64,000 nt of DNA from Multivorans sp965232105 (GCA_965232105.1 OZ246956.1:1488001-1552000), one strand, 5' to 3'. Positions 42,759 through 51,539 are shown, counted from the first letter of the stretch. Program-made: numbers and translations. The notes: generated by a model not told the origin, from the sequence alone.

Positions 42759-44732
42759 CTACATCCGCTCGGGCAGGGGAACGCCGAGGATCTCGGCCAG
42801 GGCTTCGAGGGAGCGCACGAAGATCTGCGTGGCGGCAAGCCGCGCGTCACGTAGATCGGTGTTCTTCTCGTGCAGGATGGGATGCCGGTGGTAGATGGCA
42901 TGGAACTTCTGCGCCAGGTCGACCGTGTGCCTGGCGATCAGGGAGAGTTCCAGCGTGGCTGCCGCGCGTTCGACGGTGTCCTGGCACCCCGAGGCGAGCA
43001 GTACCAGGTCCCAGAGGTCGTCGGGCCAGGCCTCGGACGGGAGTTGCGCGGCTCGCGCTCCGCCGACTTCCTGCGGCAGGCCCTCTTCCGCCAGGCGACG
43101 GCGGATGTTCCTCGCGCGCACGATGGAGTACTGAAGGTACGGTCCCGTCTCGCCCTCGAAGGCCGTGGCTTCGTCGATGTCGAAGGCGATCACCCGCGTG
43201 GTTGTGGCCCGGGCCATGAAGAAGCGCAGCGCCGCGGTCGCGATCTGGCGGGCCAGGAGTTCGTCGTCCCGGTCGTCCGTGCCCTCGGTGTCGCCGTCGC
43301 CGCGACGGGCGGCGATCTCGGCCCGGCTCTTCGCCTCGAGCTGGTCGAGCAGGTCGTCCGCCTTGACGCCGATGCCCTTGCGACCTGACATCTCCAGCAC
43401 CGCGTCGCCGCTGAAGCCGAGTTGTTCGGCGGTCCGGGCGGACAGGGCGACCATCTCGTAGGCGAAGTGGATGCTCTGGCCGGCCTGGCGGGTGTGACCG
43501 AGGGCTTCAAGACCCGCGCGGACGATCCGCTGCAGGTACGCCTGGCGGGCGTCGATCACGTTGATCACCCGGGCAGCCGCGCCGAACGCTGGCGCCTGCT
43601 CCGTGCCGGCCGCTGCGGTTTCCCACAAGGGTCCCTCCCGGCAAGGTCCCTTCCGGAAGGGTCCATCCCGGCGAGGTCCTTCCCGGAAGTGGTCGTACTC
43701 GAAATCGCGGCCGAGGAGGCCGAACTTCCAGAGTTGGTAGGCGATGTCCTTGCCCACGTAGGTCACGGTGCCGTCGGACCGCACGATCACCTTGTCCGGG
43801 TCCTCCAGTCCCTGGAATTCCTGGCTCTCCGAGAGAGGCATGACCCAGCAGCCGACGTTCTTGCCGGTTTCCTCGAAGCGGACGGCGCCGCTCTGCTTGA
43901 GTTGCTCGAAGGCGGCGACGAAAAAGTCCAGGCGCAGGATTTCGCTTTCGCGCGTCAGGAGGTCATAGTCGATGTCGAGGCGGTCCATCGTGGCGAGGTG
44001 GCGGCTGACGATCCGTCGGGCGACCAGGCGGCCGGCCTCCGCCCGCCGGCCCCGGCCCGATTCCAGGGCGTGAAGGGTGCGGCGCCGGAGCTCGAGCCGT
44101 TCCGAGTCGTTCCCGTACCAGCGGCCGACCTCGCTGTAGACATCCCAGCAGGTGTAGTCGAACGGTTCCGGCAGGGCTTCGATGTCGGCCACCGAGCAGC
44201 CCCGCAGATCGAGGAAGCCGACCACGACGTCGGCGACCTGGACGCCGGTGTCGTCGATGTAGTTCTGGACTTCGGTCGTGCGTCCCAGACTGCGGAGCGC
44301 GCGCGCCAGGACGTCGCCGAGAACCGCGTTGCGCAGGTGGCCTATGTGCGCCGCCTTGTTCGGATTGATGTTCGTGTGTTCGACGATGACCTTGGCGGGT
44401 TTACCCTCAGTGGCAGAGGGCAGCAGGGGAACCGCGTCGAGCATCGCGGCCGCGAACGCGGTCCGGTCCAGGTGGAAGTTGACGTAGCCCGGGCCTTCGA
44501 CGGTGACGCGGTCGAACCCGGAAGGCAGTTCCAGAGTCTCGATCAGGCGTTCGGCGATCGTCCGCGGCGCCTGGCGAAGCTCGCGCGCGAGGTGAAGCGC
44601 GCAGGGACTGGCCAGGTCGCCCAGCCGCCGCTGGGGCGGCACTTCCACGGTCGGGTCGTGGTCGACTCCGAAGGTGCGGGAAAGGGCGCTTCGCAGCGCG
44701 TCGGCGACCAGGGATTTCCTGCGCTGCAGCAT
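42759..44732 (-). CDS. argS: Arginyl-tRNA synthetase
   Basis: A 657-residue class I synthetase charging tRNA-Arg. The N-terminal Add1 domain is followed by VEHTNINPNKAAHIGHLRNA with the HIGH motif, VQNYIDDTGVQVADV, and MSGRKGIGVKADDLL in place of KMSK, normal for ArgRS. The C-terminal anticodon-binding domain includes ETGPYLQYSIVRARNIRRRL. An unusual arginine/glycine/proline-rich insertion of four 5-residue units (EGPRR to EGPLW) interrupts the catalytic core near residues 349-369, encoded by a 15-bp tandem repeat. Start ATG 44732, 12 bases after a TACACT box. Confidence 0.95.
   Translation of the reverse strand: MLQRRKSLVADALRSALSRTFGVDHDPTVEVPPQRRLGDLASPCALHLARELRQAPRTIAERLIETLELPSGFDRVTVEGPGYVNFHLDRTAFAAAMLDAVPLLPSATEGKPAKVIVEHTNINPNKAAHIGHLRNAVLGDVLARALRSLGRTTEVQNYIDDTGVQVADVVVGFLDLRGCSVADIEALPEPFDYTCWDVYSEVGRWYGNDSERLELRRRTLHALESGRGRRAEAGRLVARRIVSRHLATMDRLDIDYDLLTRESEILRLDFFVAAFEQLKQSGAVRFEETGKNVGCWVMPLSESQEFQGLEDPDKVIVRSDGTVTYVGKDIAYQLWKFGLLGRDFEYDHFREGPRRDGPFRKGPCREGPLWETAAAGTEQAPAFGAAARVINVIDARQAYLQRIVRAGLEALGHTRQAGQSIHFAYEMVALSARTAEQLGFSGDAVLEMSGRKGIGVKADDLLDQLEAKSRAEIAARRGDGDTEGTDDRDDELLARQIATAALRFFMARATTTRVIAFDIDEATAFEGETGPYLQYSIVRARNIRRRLAEEGLPQEVGGARAAQLPSEAWPDDLWDLVLLASGCQDTVERAAATLELSLIARHTVDLAQKFHAIYHRHPILHEKNTDLRDARLAATQIFVRSLEALAEILGVPLPERM
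43627..43686 (-). repeat. 15-bp tandem repeat inside argS
   Basis: Four consecutive 15-base units (plus-strand AAGGGTCCCTCCCGG and three variants) lie in frame in argS and encode five-residue units ending in Arg or Trp. Copies differ at 3-5 positions. They sit in a surface insertion between the catalytic motifs, so copy number could vary without loss of function. Confidence 0.85.
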
Positions 44733-44744
44733 CGGAGTTCGCGG

Positions 44745-44779
44745 AGTGTACCGGAGGAAAGCCCGGCCTCCGGTAGCAT
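44745..44779. promoter_or_regulatory. Symmetric divergent promoter region between argS and the glycan operon
   Basis: A 7-bp inverted repeat CCGGAGG / CCTCCGG with a nine-base centre (44751-44773) is flanked directly by TACACT reading left (44745-44750, minus) and TAGCAT reading right (44774-44779, plus). The two candidate -10 boxes face away from each other, 23 bases apart, so their -35 regions must overlap and both would be CCGGAG. Confidence 0.5.
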
Positions 44780-44804
44780 GTTCGATGATCCAGGGAGCGC
44801 CGTG

Positions 44805-44876
44805 AACGAGAACCGCCATAGCCCCGTCCGGCCGGTCCTGCTCCCGGCGCAACCCTGCACCGGGCTGGTGCCGTGA
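44805..44876 (+). CDS. Possible short leader ORF before the PIG-L/GT2 gene
   Basis: A 23-codon frame starts with GTG after a CAGGGAG purine run and ends at a TGA that overlaps the GTG of the next gene (GTGA). The product begins VNENRHSPVRPVLLPAQ and resembles nothing I know. It could be a coupling leader or chance; the ribosome-binding site and overlap are the only support. Confidence 0.3.
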   Translation, partial: NENRHSPVRPVLLPAQPCTGLVP

Positions 44877-46720
44877 CGGGTCAGAAGCGGCCGCTGCCGC
44901 CGACCGTGCCGGAATCCCTGACGGCTCGTCGGGTACTCGTCCTGGCGCCCCACTACGATGACGAGGTGCTGGGGTGCGGCGGCCTGATCCTGCAACTCGC
45001 CGCGGCCGGCGCGAAGGTCGTCTGTGCCTTCATGAGCGACGGCTCGGGCGGTGCGGAAGGACCGCCGGAGGGGGTGACGAGAGAACAGTACGCCGACCGG
45101 CGGAGGGCGGAAGCGGATGCGGCCGCCAAGGTACTCGGCATCGACTGCGTGGAGCATCTCGGCGCGCGCCACGGCTTGAGGGATGGCGCCCTGGCCTCCT
45201 CGCTCGACCGGTTGACCGGCCACATCGAGACGCTGCTCGAGGAACACGGGCCGGACCTGCTTCTCCTGCCCTCGCCTCTGGAAGTGACGTCAGATCACCA
45301 GGCGACTTTTCGGGCGCTCCACGAGGCCCTGATCAATCGCCGGCGAAGGCCGCCGGTGGCGAGCGAAGCGCCGGCGCGCCAGGACGACGACTCGTCGCCC
45401 GGCGATCTGACCCTGCGGGTTCTCTGCTACGAGGTGAACCACCCCTTCTATCCCGATCTGCTTGTCGACGTGACTGCCGAGGTGGATCTGGTCGCCGAGG
45501 CGATGTCACGCTACCTGAGCCAGTTGGAGCGGCACGACTACATCGGTTCCTGTCGGGGCCTGTGCCAGTACCGGGCGCTCAGCTTGGCGGATCCGTGTCG
45601 CTATGCCGAGGCCTACTGCCGATTGAAGGTCGGCGATTTCACCACCCGGAGCCCCGCGCAACTCATCGCATACCTGGGAGGGGCGCCCTCCCTGGTCGAG
45701 GTCGCCTCGCCACGGCGGGTGTCGATCGTGGTCCGGACCTACAACCGGCCGGGGCGGCTGGTGGAGGCGCTGGACAGCCTGGCGCAGAGCACCTGGCGCA
45801 ACGTGGAACTGGTTCTGGTGAACGACGGTGGCCAACGCCCCGACGTGGCGGAGGACTTTCCGTTCGAAGTGCGCAGGGTCGACCTGGAGCGCAACCGCGG
45901 CCGGTCAGCGGCCGCGCAGGCGGGCGTTGAAGCGGCTTCGGGCGACTGCATCGGCTTCCTCGACGACGACGATCTGCTGGCCCCGGAGCACCTTGAGACG
46001 CTCGCTCCGCTGTTGTCCGGGGACGTGGAGGTGGCCTACAGCGACGCCGCCGTGGTCAGCTACGAGCCGGGGACGGGCGGTTGGGTGGAGTGCGGTCGCC
46101 GGCTCCCCTACAGCCGGGACTTCGACCGGGGCATCCTGCTGCTGGACAACTACATTCCGTTTCACACCGTGCTCGCGACGCGGGAGGCGGTCGAGCGGGC
46201 CGGTCCGTTCGATGAGTCGTTGCCGGTGTTCGAGGACTGGGACTTCCTGATCCGGCTTTCCGAGACCTCGGACTTCGTTCATCTTGCGCGGACGACCTGC
46301 GAGTACCGTCACTTTCTGGGCGGCGGCGGTGGCGGCGCGCCGGGCGGTCATGCCCTGGGTGGGGCTGCCTCGGAGCGCCATGATTTCGAACAGATGAAAG
46401 CGAGAGTGCTCACGAAGCATGCGGACAGGCTCGCCCCGACGGTTCTGGCCGGTGCCGTGGCGCGGATGCGGCGGGATGCCGTGTTGGCGGGAGAGGCCGC
46501 GCGGGCCCTGATTCGCGAGCAGGAGAGGGAAATCGATGACGTCCGGCACTACCTTCGCGTGGGCGAGGAAGAGGCTCGCCGGCTCTATGCGCGCGAGAAG
46601 GAACTGGAGCGTTTGATCGAAACGATGAAGTCGACCCGCGTCTGGCGCATCCACGAGCTGCTCCAGTCCCGGCGGGGCCCTGGGCCCCGGTCGGGCGCCG
46701 GTGGAGACGCGGGCGGATGA
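44873..46720 (+). CDS. PIG-L family deacetylase fused to GT2 glycosyltransferase
   Basis: A 615-residue two-enzyme fusion. The N-terminal half (about 20-270) is a PIG-L/LmbE-like zinc deacetylase: VLVLAPHYDDEVLGCGG corresponds to the family H-P-D-D-E motif with Tyr for Pro, and TSDHQATFRALHEAL supplies the second His region. The C-terminal half (about 282-500) is a GT2 enzyme: VSIVVRTYNRPGRLVEALDS and GFLDDDDLLAPEHLE with acidic DXD-like residues. A coiled coil (545-600) ends the protein. It may deacetylate an N-acetyl sugar and extend the same glycan. First main gene of a five-gene operon; GTG start. Confidence 0.87.
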   Translation: MTGQKRPLPPTVPESLTARRVLVLAPHYDDEVLGCGGLILQLAAAGAKVVCAFMSDGSGGAEGPPEGVTREQYADRRRAEADAAAKVLGIDCVEHLGARHGLRDGALASSLDRLTGHIETLLEEHGPDLLLLPSPLEVTSDHQATFRALHEALINRRRRPPVASEAPARQDDDSSPGDLTLRVLCYEVNHPFYPDLLVDVTAEVDLVAEAMSRYLSQLERHDYIGSCRGLCQYRALSLADPCRYAEAYCRLKVGDFTTRSPAQLIAYLGGAPSLVEVASPRRVSIVVRTYNRPGRLVEALDSLAQSTWRNVELVLVNDGGQRPDVAEDFPFEVRRVDLERNRGRSAAAQAGVEAASGDCIGFLDDDDLLAPEHLETLAPLLSGDVEVAYSDAAVVSYEPGTGGWVECGRRLPYSRDFDRGILLLDNYIPFHTVLATREAVERAGPFDESLPVFEDWDFLIRLSETSDFVHLARTTCEYRHFLGGGGGGAPGGHALGGAASERHDFEQMKARVLTKHADRLAPTVLAGAVARMRRDAVLAGEAARALIREQEREIDDVRHYLRVGEEEARRLYAREKELERLIETMKSTRVWRIHELLQSRRGPGPRSGAGGDAGG

Positions 46721-47994
46721 GCCGCGTCGGGTTGCTGTGCAGCGAGGCGCTCGGAAAGCGCGCGGCGGGAATCGGCATCCGCTATCTGGAGATCGCGCGC
46801 CGGTTGCCGGCCTTCGGATTCGAAGTCGTCCTCGTTTCGCCTTGGCGCTCGGACCGCCCGCCTGCCCTCGCCGACGCATCGGTGGAGGTGCACCGCTTCG
46901 ATTCCGCTCCGCTTGCGGAGCTGTTCGCCGGCTGCGCGGCGGTCGTGGCCCAGGGACAGTTGGCGAACGATCTGCTTGAACAGTTGCCTGACCTGCCGGC
47001 GGTGATCGACCTGTACGACCCCTTTCTCGTCGAGAACCTGACCCACTTCGACAGCCTCGGCCTCGACCCCTACCGCAACGACCACCGGACCTGGGTGCGG
47101 CAGCTCTCCGGGGGCGACTTCTTCCTGTGTTCGTCGGCCGAGCAGCGCTCGTACTACCTGGGCTTTCTCACCGCGCTGGGACGAGTCAATCCCCATCGCT
47201 ACCGCGACGACCCCGAGTTGACCGGCCTGATCGCCGAGGCCCCGTTCGGTGTGCCCGACCCGTTGCCCGGGTATCGGCCCTTGATGCCAACGCGCGCTGA
47301 GGGAGAACGGCGAATTCTGTTCGGCGGCCTCTACGACTGGTACGACCCTGAGCCCCTGCTCAAGGCCTTCGCCCGACTGCCCGACCCGGACGCGAGGCTC
47401 CTGTTCGTGCGCCAGCCGCCCGGCGCTCTCGCTCCGCAGCGGCTGCTGGCCGAGGTCGAGGCGCGCAGCCTACGGCTGGATCCGGGGCGCATCCAGTTTC
47501 TGGACTGGGTTCCCCATGAACGTCGCTACGACCTGCTCCGCGACGTGGACGCCCTCGCCGCCTGCCACCAGCCCGGCCTGGAAACGGACCTGTCGCTGCG
47601 CACGCGCTTCGTCGACGCGCTGGCCGTCGGGTGTCCGGTGCTGACCACGGAAGGCGGAACGGTGCCGCGGCTGCTGCGGGATTGGGACGCGGGCCTGGTC
47701 GTTCCCTGTGGCGATGTCGAAGCGCTGAGGGACGGTCTCGCCGACCTGGTGGCGGGCGGCCCGGCTGTCGAGGCGCGGGCTCTCCGTGGTCGCGAACGGA
47801 CATTGGCGGCGTTTTCCTGGGAGCGCAGCCTGACTCCCCTGGTCGCTTTCCTGTCGTCGCCGAAGACGGATTCCACGAAGCGGGAGTTCTCGTTCCAGCC
47901 GCGCACCGCGGCTCCAGACGACGAACTGGGCTTCCGGCTGCGGCGCTTCATTCGAACGCGGCTGGTCGGCGCCCCCGCGACCGGCAGAGGATGA
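46717..47994 (+). CDS. Glycosyltransferase, GT4-like (GT-B fold)
   Basis: A 425-residue protein with a two-lobed GT-B plan. The N-terminal lobe has VGLLCSEALGKRAAGIGIRY, typical of GT4-like acceptor domains. The C-terminal lobe includes RRILFGGLYDWYDPEPLLKA, IQFLDWVPHERRYDLL, and the donor-binding TRFVDALAVGCPVLTTEGGT. ATG overlaps the previous stop (ATGA), and its own stop overlaps the next start. Donor and acceptor are unknown. It does not contain membrane segments. Confidence 0.8.
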   Translation: MSRVGLLCSEALGKRAAGIGIRYLEIARRLPAFGFEVVLVSPWRSDRPPALADASVEVHRFDSAPLAELFAGCAAVVAQGQLANDLLEQLPDLPAVIDLYDPFLVENLTHFDSLGLDPYRNDHRTWVRQLSGGDFFLCSSAEQRSYYLGFLTALGRVNPHRYRDDPELTGLIAEAPFGVPDPLPGYRPLMPTRAEGERRILFGGLYDWYDPEPLLKAFARLPDPDARLLFVRQPPGALAPQRLLAEVEARSLRLDPGRIQFLDWVPHERRYDLLRDVDALAACHQPGLETDLSLRTRFVDALAVGCPVLTTEGGTVPRLLRDWDAGLVVPCGDVEALRDGLADLVAGGPAVEARALRGRERTLAAFSWERSLTPLVAFLSSPKTDSTKREFSFQPRTAAPDDELGFRLRRFIRTRLVGAPATGRG

Positions 47995-49364
47995 GCGGGC
48001 CGGAGACTGGCGGCGCGGTCGGCCGGAACAGGGTCGACAGCGTCGACGTGCTGGTCGTGAGCTGGAACGGCCGCCACCACCTGGAGACCCTGTTGCCGGC
48101 TCTGGAGGGACAGCAGGATCCAGGCGTCGCGGTCAGGATCAGGGTGTTCGACAACGGATCGACCGACGGCACGGTGGAGTGGCTGTGCTCCGCGCACCCG
48201 ACTGTGGAGGTCGTGGAGAACCCGGTCAACGTCGGTTTCAGCGCCGCGAACAACAGGCTTGCCGAGCGCAGCAGCGCCGATGCGCTGGCGCTCGTCAACA
48301 ACGACACCCGGCCGCGGCCGGATTGGCTCGCCGAACTCGTTGCGGCGCTGCGTGAAGCACCTCCTGACGTCGCGGCCGTCTCGGGCTGCATCGTCGACTG
48401 GGAGGGCAGCCGGTTGGACTTCGGCCGCGGCGTGATGACCTTCGATGGCCACGCCTTCCAGCTCGACTACCACCGGGCTCTGGAGGAGGTTACGCCGCCG
48501 ACAGCGGGGAGTGAGCTGCTCTTTCCCTGCGGCGGCAACATGATCGTACGCCGCGACCGCTTCGAGGCGGCGGGCGGCTTCGATGAAGACTTCTTCGCCT
48601 ATCTCGAGGATGTTGACCTGGGCTGGCGCTTGTGGTCCGGCGGAGAGCGGGTGCTCTCGGCGCCGGAGGCCGTGGTCCACCATCGTTCGATGGCCACGAG
48701 CGATCTGCTGGGAAACGCCTTTCGCGGCATGCTCTTCGAACGCAACGCCTACCTGACGGCTTTCAAGAACTACGACGCCGACCTGTGGCCCCGGTTGATG
48801 CCGGCGGTGCAGATGACGCTGCTCGCCCGTACGCAGCACCTGCTGGCCCAGTGCAATCCAAACGGAGAGCAACTCTCTCTCGACCCGTTCGGCTCATTGC
48901 CACAGGACGGCCACGGTCCCGTCGCCGCAGAAGGCGGCAACGGACCGGTGGGGGACGGGGTTGCGAGGCGCCGATGGCCGATTGTCGGTATCGGGCCCCG
49001 CACGGCCTGGCGCCGCGCCCGCGCCGCGGTGGCGCTGCGCAGCCGGCTCGGCCGGCTGCGGCGGCGCATCGGGGGGGTGCCCGGTCGGGTGCCGGCGGTC
49101 GTCGACGAACGGACCCTGGCTCAACTGCGCGCGGTGTCGTCGATCGTGTCTCAGCTCGACAGGGCAACGAAACGCCGCCGCCTCGTTCAGGCCCGGCGAC
49201 AGCGGCAGGACCGGGAGATCTTCGAGCGCTTTCCCCTCTACCTGGTGCCGACCTATCCCGGCGACGAGCACTTGTTCCGAAGCGACGGGTTCGAGGCCCT
49301 GTTGCCGGAGGGACTCGCGCTGGTTCGGCGCACGCTGGAGGAGGTTATGGAGGTCGAGCAGTGA
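47991..49364 (+). CDS. GT2 family glycosyltransferase (WbbL-like) with extra C-terminal domain
   Basis: A 457-residue enzyme. The first 280 residues match GT2 rhamnosyltransferase-like proteins: VDVLVVSWNGRHHLETLLPA, IRVFDNGSTDGTVEWL, NVGFSAANNRL, ALVNNDTRPRPDWL and GGFDEDFFAYLEDVDLGWRL. The remaining 170 residues are Arg/Ala-rich with likely helices and an unrecognised end, FERFPLYLVPTYPGDEHLFR. dTDP-rhamnose is a possible donor since an RmlD-like gene is at 59856-60734, but this is inference. Coupled by overlap on both sides. Confidence 0.85.
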   Translation: MSGPETGGAVGRNRVDSVDVLVVSWNGRHHLETLLPALEGQQDPGVAVRIRVFDNGSTDGTVEWLCSAHPTVEVVENPVNVGFSAANNRLAERSSADALALVNNDTRPRPDWLAELVAALREAPPDVAAVSGCIVDWEGSRLDFGRGVMTFDGHAFQLDYHRALEEVTPPTAGSELLFPCGGNMIVRRDRFEAAGGFDEDFFAYLEDVDLGWRLWSGGERVLSAPEAVVHHRSMATSDLLGNAFRGMLFERNAYLTAFKNYDADLWPRLMPAVQMTLLARTQHLLAQCNPNGEQLSLDPFGSLPQDGHGPVAAEGGNGPVGDGVARRRWPIVGIGPRTAWRRARAAVALRSRLGRLRRRIGGVPGRVPAVVDERTLAQLRAVSSIVSQLDRATKRRRLVQARRQRQDREIFERFPLYLVPTYPGDEHLFRSDGFEALLPEGLALVRRTLEEVMEVEQ

Positions 49365-50338
49365 CCGGACCGCCAGAGTGGAGCGTGGTGATTCCGACCT
49401 TCAACCGCCTGCCGGCGCTCCGTGAGGTGATCGACGCACTCCACCGGCAGGAGGGACCGCGGTTCGAGGTGATCGTGGTCAACGACGGCAGTTCGGACGG
49501 CACCGCGGACTGGCTGGACGAACAGGCCGCCGCCAGCGACGGCGGCGGGACCGGGCTTCGGGTCCTGCACCAGCCGAACCGGGGACCCGCCGTGGCCCGT
49601 AACCGGGGTGTTTCGGAGGCTCGTGGCCGGTGGGTGGCCTTTCTCGGTGACGACACCGTCCCCGCTGCGGGATGGTTGGCGGCCCATGCCCGGGGCCAGG
49701 AGGGAGAACTCGCGCGGGAGATTCGGTCCGCGGGAGGATGCGTCGGAGTGATCGGCAGGACGGATTGGCATCCTCGGATGCGTCGCACGCCCTTCCTCGA
49801 CTACATCAACGAGCACGGGCTTCAGTTCGGCTTCGCCCTGATCGAGGATCAGGACAACGTGCCGTTCAACTTCTTCTACACGTCGAACCTGTCGGTCGAC
49901 CGGGAAGCGATGGCGGCAGAGCCGTTCGATCCGGCGTTTCCCTTCGCGGCCTGGGAGGATGTCGAGGCCGGCTACCGGCTCACGGCGCATGGCCTGCGGC
50001 TGCTCTACCGGCCCGCGGCCCGCGTGGCGCACGACCATCCAACCGATCTGGCGCGGTTCGCGCAGCGGCAGTACCGATCCGGCTACTGCGCGGTCGTGTT
50101 CTTCCGCCGCCACGAACAGCTCGGGCCCTTTCTGGGGATGCAGAACGGCCAGCCGCCCCTGGCTGGAGGCGCCGGGGAGCGCGCCCTGCTGTGGGCCCAG
50201 GAGCAGCTGGCGCGCGCGTTGCAAGGAATGCCGTTCAGATTGCCCCGGCTCTGGGAGAAGACGATGCGACACTACTATCTGGAAGGACTGAGGAACGGCT
50301 GGTCCGACGGCGCCGGTCTGGACCAGGGAGGGACGTGA
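49361..50338 (+). CDS. GT2 family glycosyltransferase
   Basis: A 325-residue GT-A enzyme. Motifs: WSVVIPTFNRLPALREVIDA, FEVIVVNDGSSDGTADWL, GPAVARNRGVSEARGRWVAF, the metal-binding LGDDTVPAAGWL, and YTSNLSVDREAMAAEPFDPA before the catalytic WEDVEAGYRLTAHGLRL. GTG start overlaps the preceding stop (GTGA) and its stop overlaps the PEGA gene as TGATG. It is the last of three consecutive glycosyltransferase genes in this operon; substrate unknown. Confidence 0.87.
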   Translation: MTGPPEWSVVIPTFNRLPALREVIDALHRQEGPRFEVIVVNDGSSDGTADWLDEQAAASDGGGTGLRVLHQPNRGPAVARNRGVSEARGRWVAFLGDDTVPAAGWLAAHARGQEGELAREIRSAGGCVGVIGRTDWHPRMRRTPFLDYINEHGLQFGFALIEDQDNVPFNFFYTSNLSVDREAMAAEPFDPAFPFAAWEDVEAGYRLTAHGLRLLYRPAARVAHDHPTDLARFAQRQYRSGYCAVVFFRRHEQLGPFLGMQNGQPPLAGGAGERALLWAQEQLARALQGMPFRLPRLWEKTMRHYYLEGLRNGWSDGAGLDQGGT

Positions 50339-51279
50339 TGAGAGGACACGGATGCACGACGCTGGTTCGTCGCGCGTCGGCGCCGGCGATTGCCTTCCTG
50401 TTGGGCCTTGGGCTGGCCGGGGGAGCGGAGGCGACCCCGGGAGCGCATGATGCCGTGGCCGGGATCGCCAGGGCGGCGGCCGTTTCGGTGCCGGTCGCTC
50501 TCGAAGCCGGCGACCGGGGTGAACGCCGGGAAGGCGCCCGCAAGAGAGGCAGAACCCGGTCGCGGGCGATCTACCGCCCCTACTACGGTTCATTCGGCTG
50601 GTACGGGGGCTTCGGTTCGTTCTGGCCCTACTACTTCTCGCCGTACGGTCACTACGGCCCCTACGCCTGGGGACCGGAGCGGGCCGGCTTCGCGGTGCCC
50701 ACCGCGGGCGCGTTGGATATCAACACGAAACCGAAGAAGGCATCGGTCTACCTCGATGGCGAGTTGATCGGACGCGCGGGCGCGTTCGACGGTTTCCCCC
50801 GGTATCTGTGGCTGCGTGAGGGAAGCTACCGGTTGGCGATCTTCATGGAGGGCCATGTAACCCTGGAGCGGAACATCAGCGTTCGCCCCGGCGTGGTGAT
50901 CAAGATCGACGAGGACCTCGTCCCCGGTCAGGCTGTGCAGCCGCAACCGGCGGCGCCTGCACCCGCCGCCGCACGGACTGCGCCAGCCGGCGAGTCCTGG
51001 AGAGTCGAGAACCGCGGCCAGCCGATCGATCAGGATCAACGCAGCACGCCGGCACGCCTGATGGTCGAAGTCCAACCGGCCGATGCGGTCGTGTACCTGG
51101 ACGGGCGACTACTGGGCAGCGGCGCCCAACTGGCGAATCTCCATTCGCCCCTGATCATCGATCCGGGCACGCACCGCCTGGAGGTGACACGCCCAGGCTA
51201 CGAAGCGGCGGTGCGCGCCTTCAACGCGACCAAGGGCGAAGACGTGTCGCTTCGCGTCGAACTCCGGCAGCAGGAGTGA
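50338..51279 (+). CDS. Secreted PEGA-domain protein with aromatic-rich segment
   Basis: A 313-residue exported protein. A signal peptide (AFLLGLGLAGGAEA) is followed by a basic stretch and a tyrosine/glycine/phenylalanine-rich segment of about 35 residues starting RAIYRPYYGSFGWYGGFGSF. Two PEGA-like domains follow: LDINTKPKKASVYLDGELIG (residues about 122-190) and LMVEVQPADAVVYLDGRLLG (about 240-313), joined by a Pro/Ala linker. PEGA domains are found in cell-surface proteins and may anchor to the envelope. Coupling to the glycosyltransferase genes suggests a role with the glycan they make. Confidence 0.85.
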   Translation: MRGHGCTTLVRRASAPAIAFLLGLGLAGGAEATPGAHDAVAGIARAAAVSVPVALEAGDRGERREGARKRGRTRSRAIYRPYYGSFGWYGGFGSFWPYYFSPYGHYGPYAWGPERAGFAVPTAGALDINTKPKKASVYLDGELIGRAGAFDGFPRYLWLREGSYRLAIFMEGHVTLERNISVRPGVVIKIDEDLVPGQAVQPQPAAPAPAAARTAPAGESWRVENRGQPIDQDQRSTPARLMVEVQPADAVVYLDGRLLGSGAQLANLHSPLIIDPGTHRLEVTRPGYEAAVRAFNATKGEDVSLRVELRQQE

Positions 51280-51299
51280 CGTTGGTGAACGGACGGAAA

Positions 51300-51346
51300 G
51301 CGCCGCCGCTCCGCGGCGCGTCGTCCGCGGGTCAAAAGACCCGCGG
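51300..51346 (+). terminator. Two terminator-like hairpins after the glycan operon
   Basis: GCGCCGC/GCGGCGC with a six-base loop (51300-51319) is followed by a perfect 9-bp stem CCGCGGGTC/GACCCGCGG around AAAA (51325-51346). No T-run follows, so they may act by a different mechanism or protect the 3' end. The IS left end begins 16 bases later. Confidence 0.6.
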
Positions 51347-51361
51347 CTACACCGTTAGCCT

Positions 51362-51384
51362 AGTCCCATACAGAGATGAGCCTG
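51362..51384 (+). repeat. IS left terminal repeat
   Basis: AGTCCCA, three bases, then AGAGATGAGCCTG. It matches the complement of the right repeat at 52825-52846 except for a three- versus two-base centre. Confidence 0.85.
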
Positions 51385-51539
51385 AACGGGGGTCTCATCG
51401 GCAGTGATGCCGAGAGGTGTGTGGGGTGTTGTTTCAGGTCTGCTGATTGGAGCGAAGCGGAGATCAGCACCAGGGACCAACGGTAGCGCGGGGACGGCGA
51501 GGCCGCGGCCAGGTGCAGTGAGAGAGATGGGTGAGCTGC

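Noticed and set aside
43422..44876. 484-codon plus-strand frame opposite argS
   Set aside because: Antisense to HIGH and MSGRKG motifs of argS; only its last 23 codons are considered as a leader ORF.
51325..51346. Perfect 9-bp hairpin considered as part of the IS end
   Set aside because: It lies outside the left terminal repeat, follows the PEGA gene, and has no counterpart at the right end; terminator-like role is simpler.
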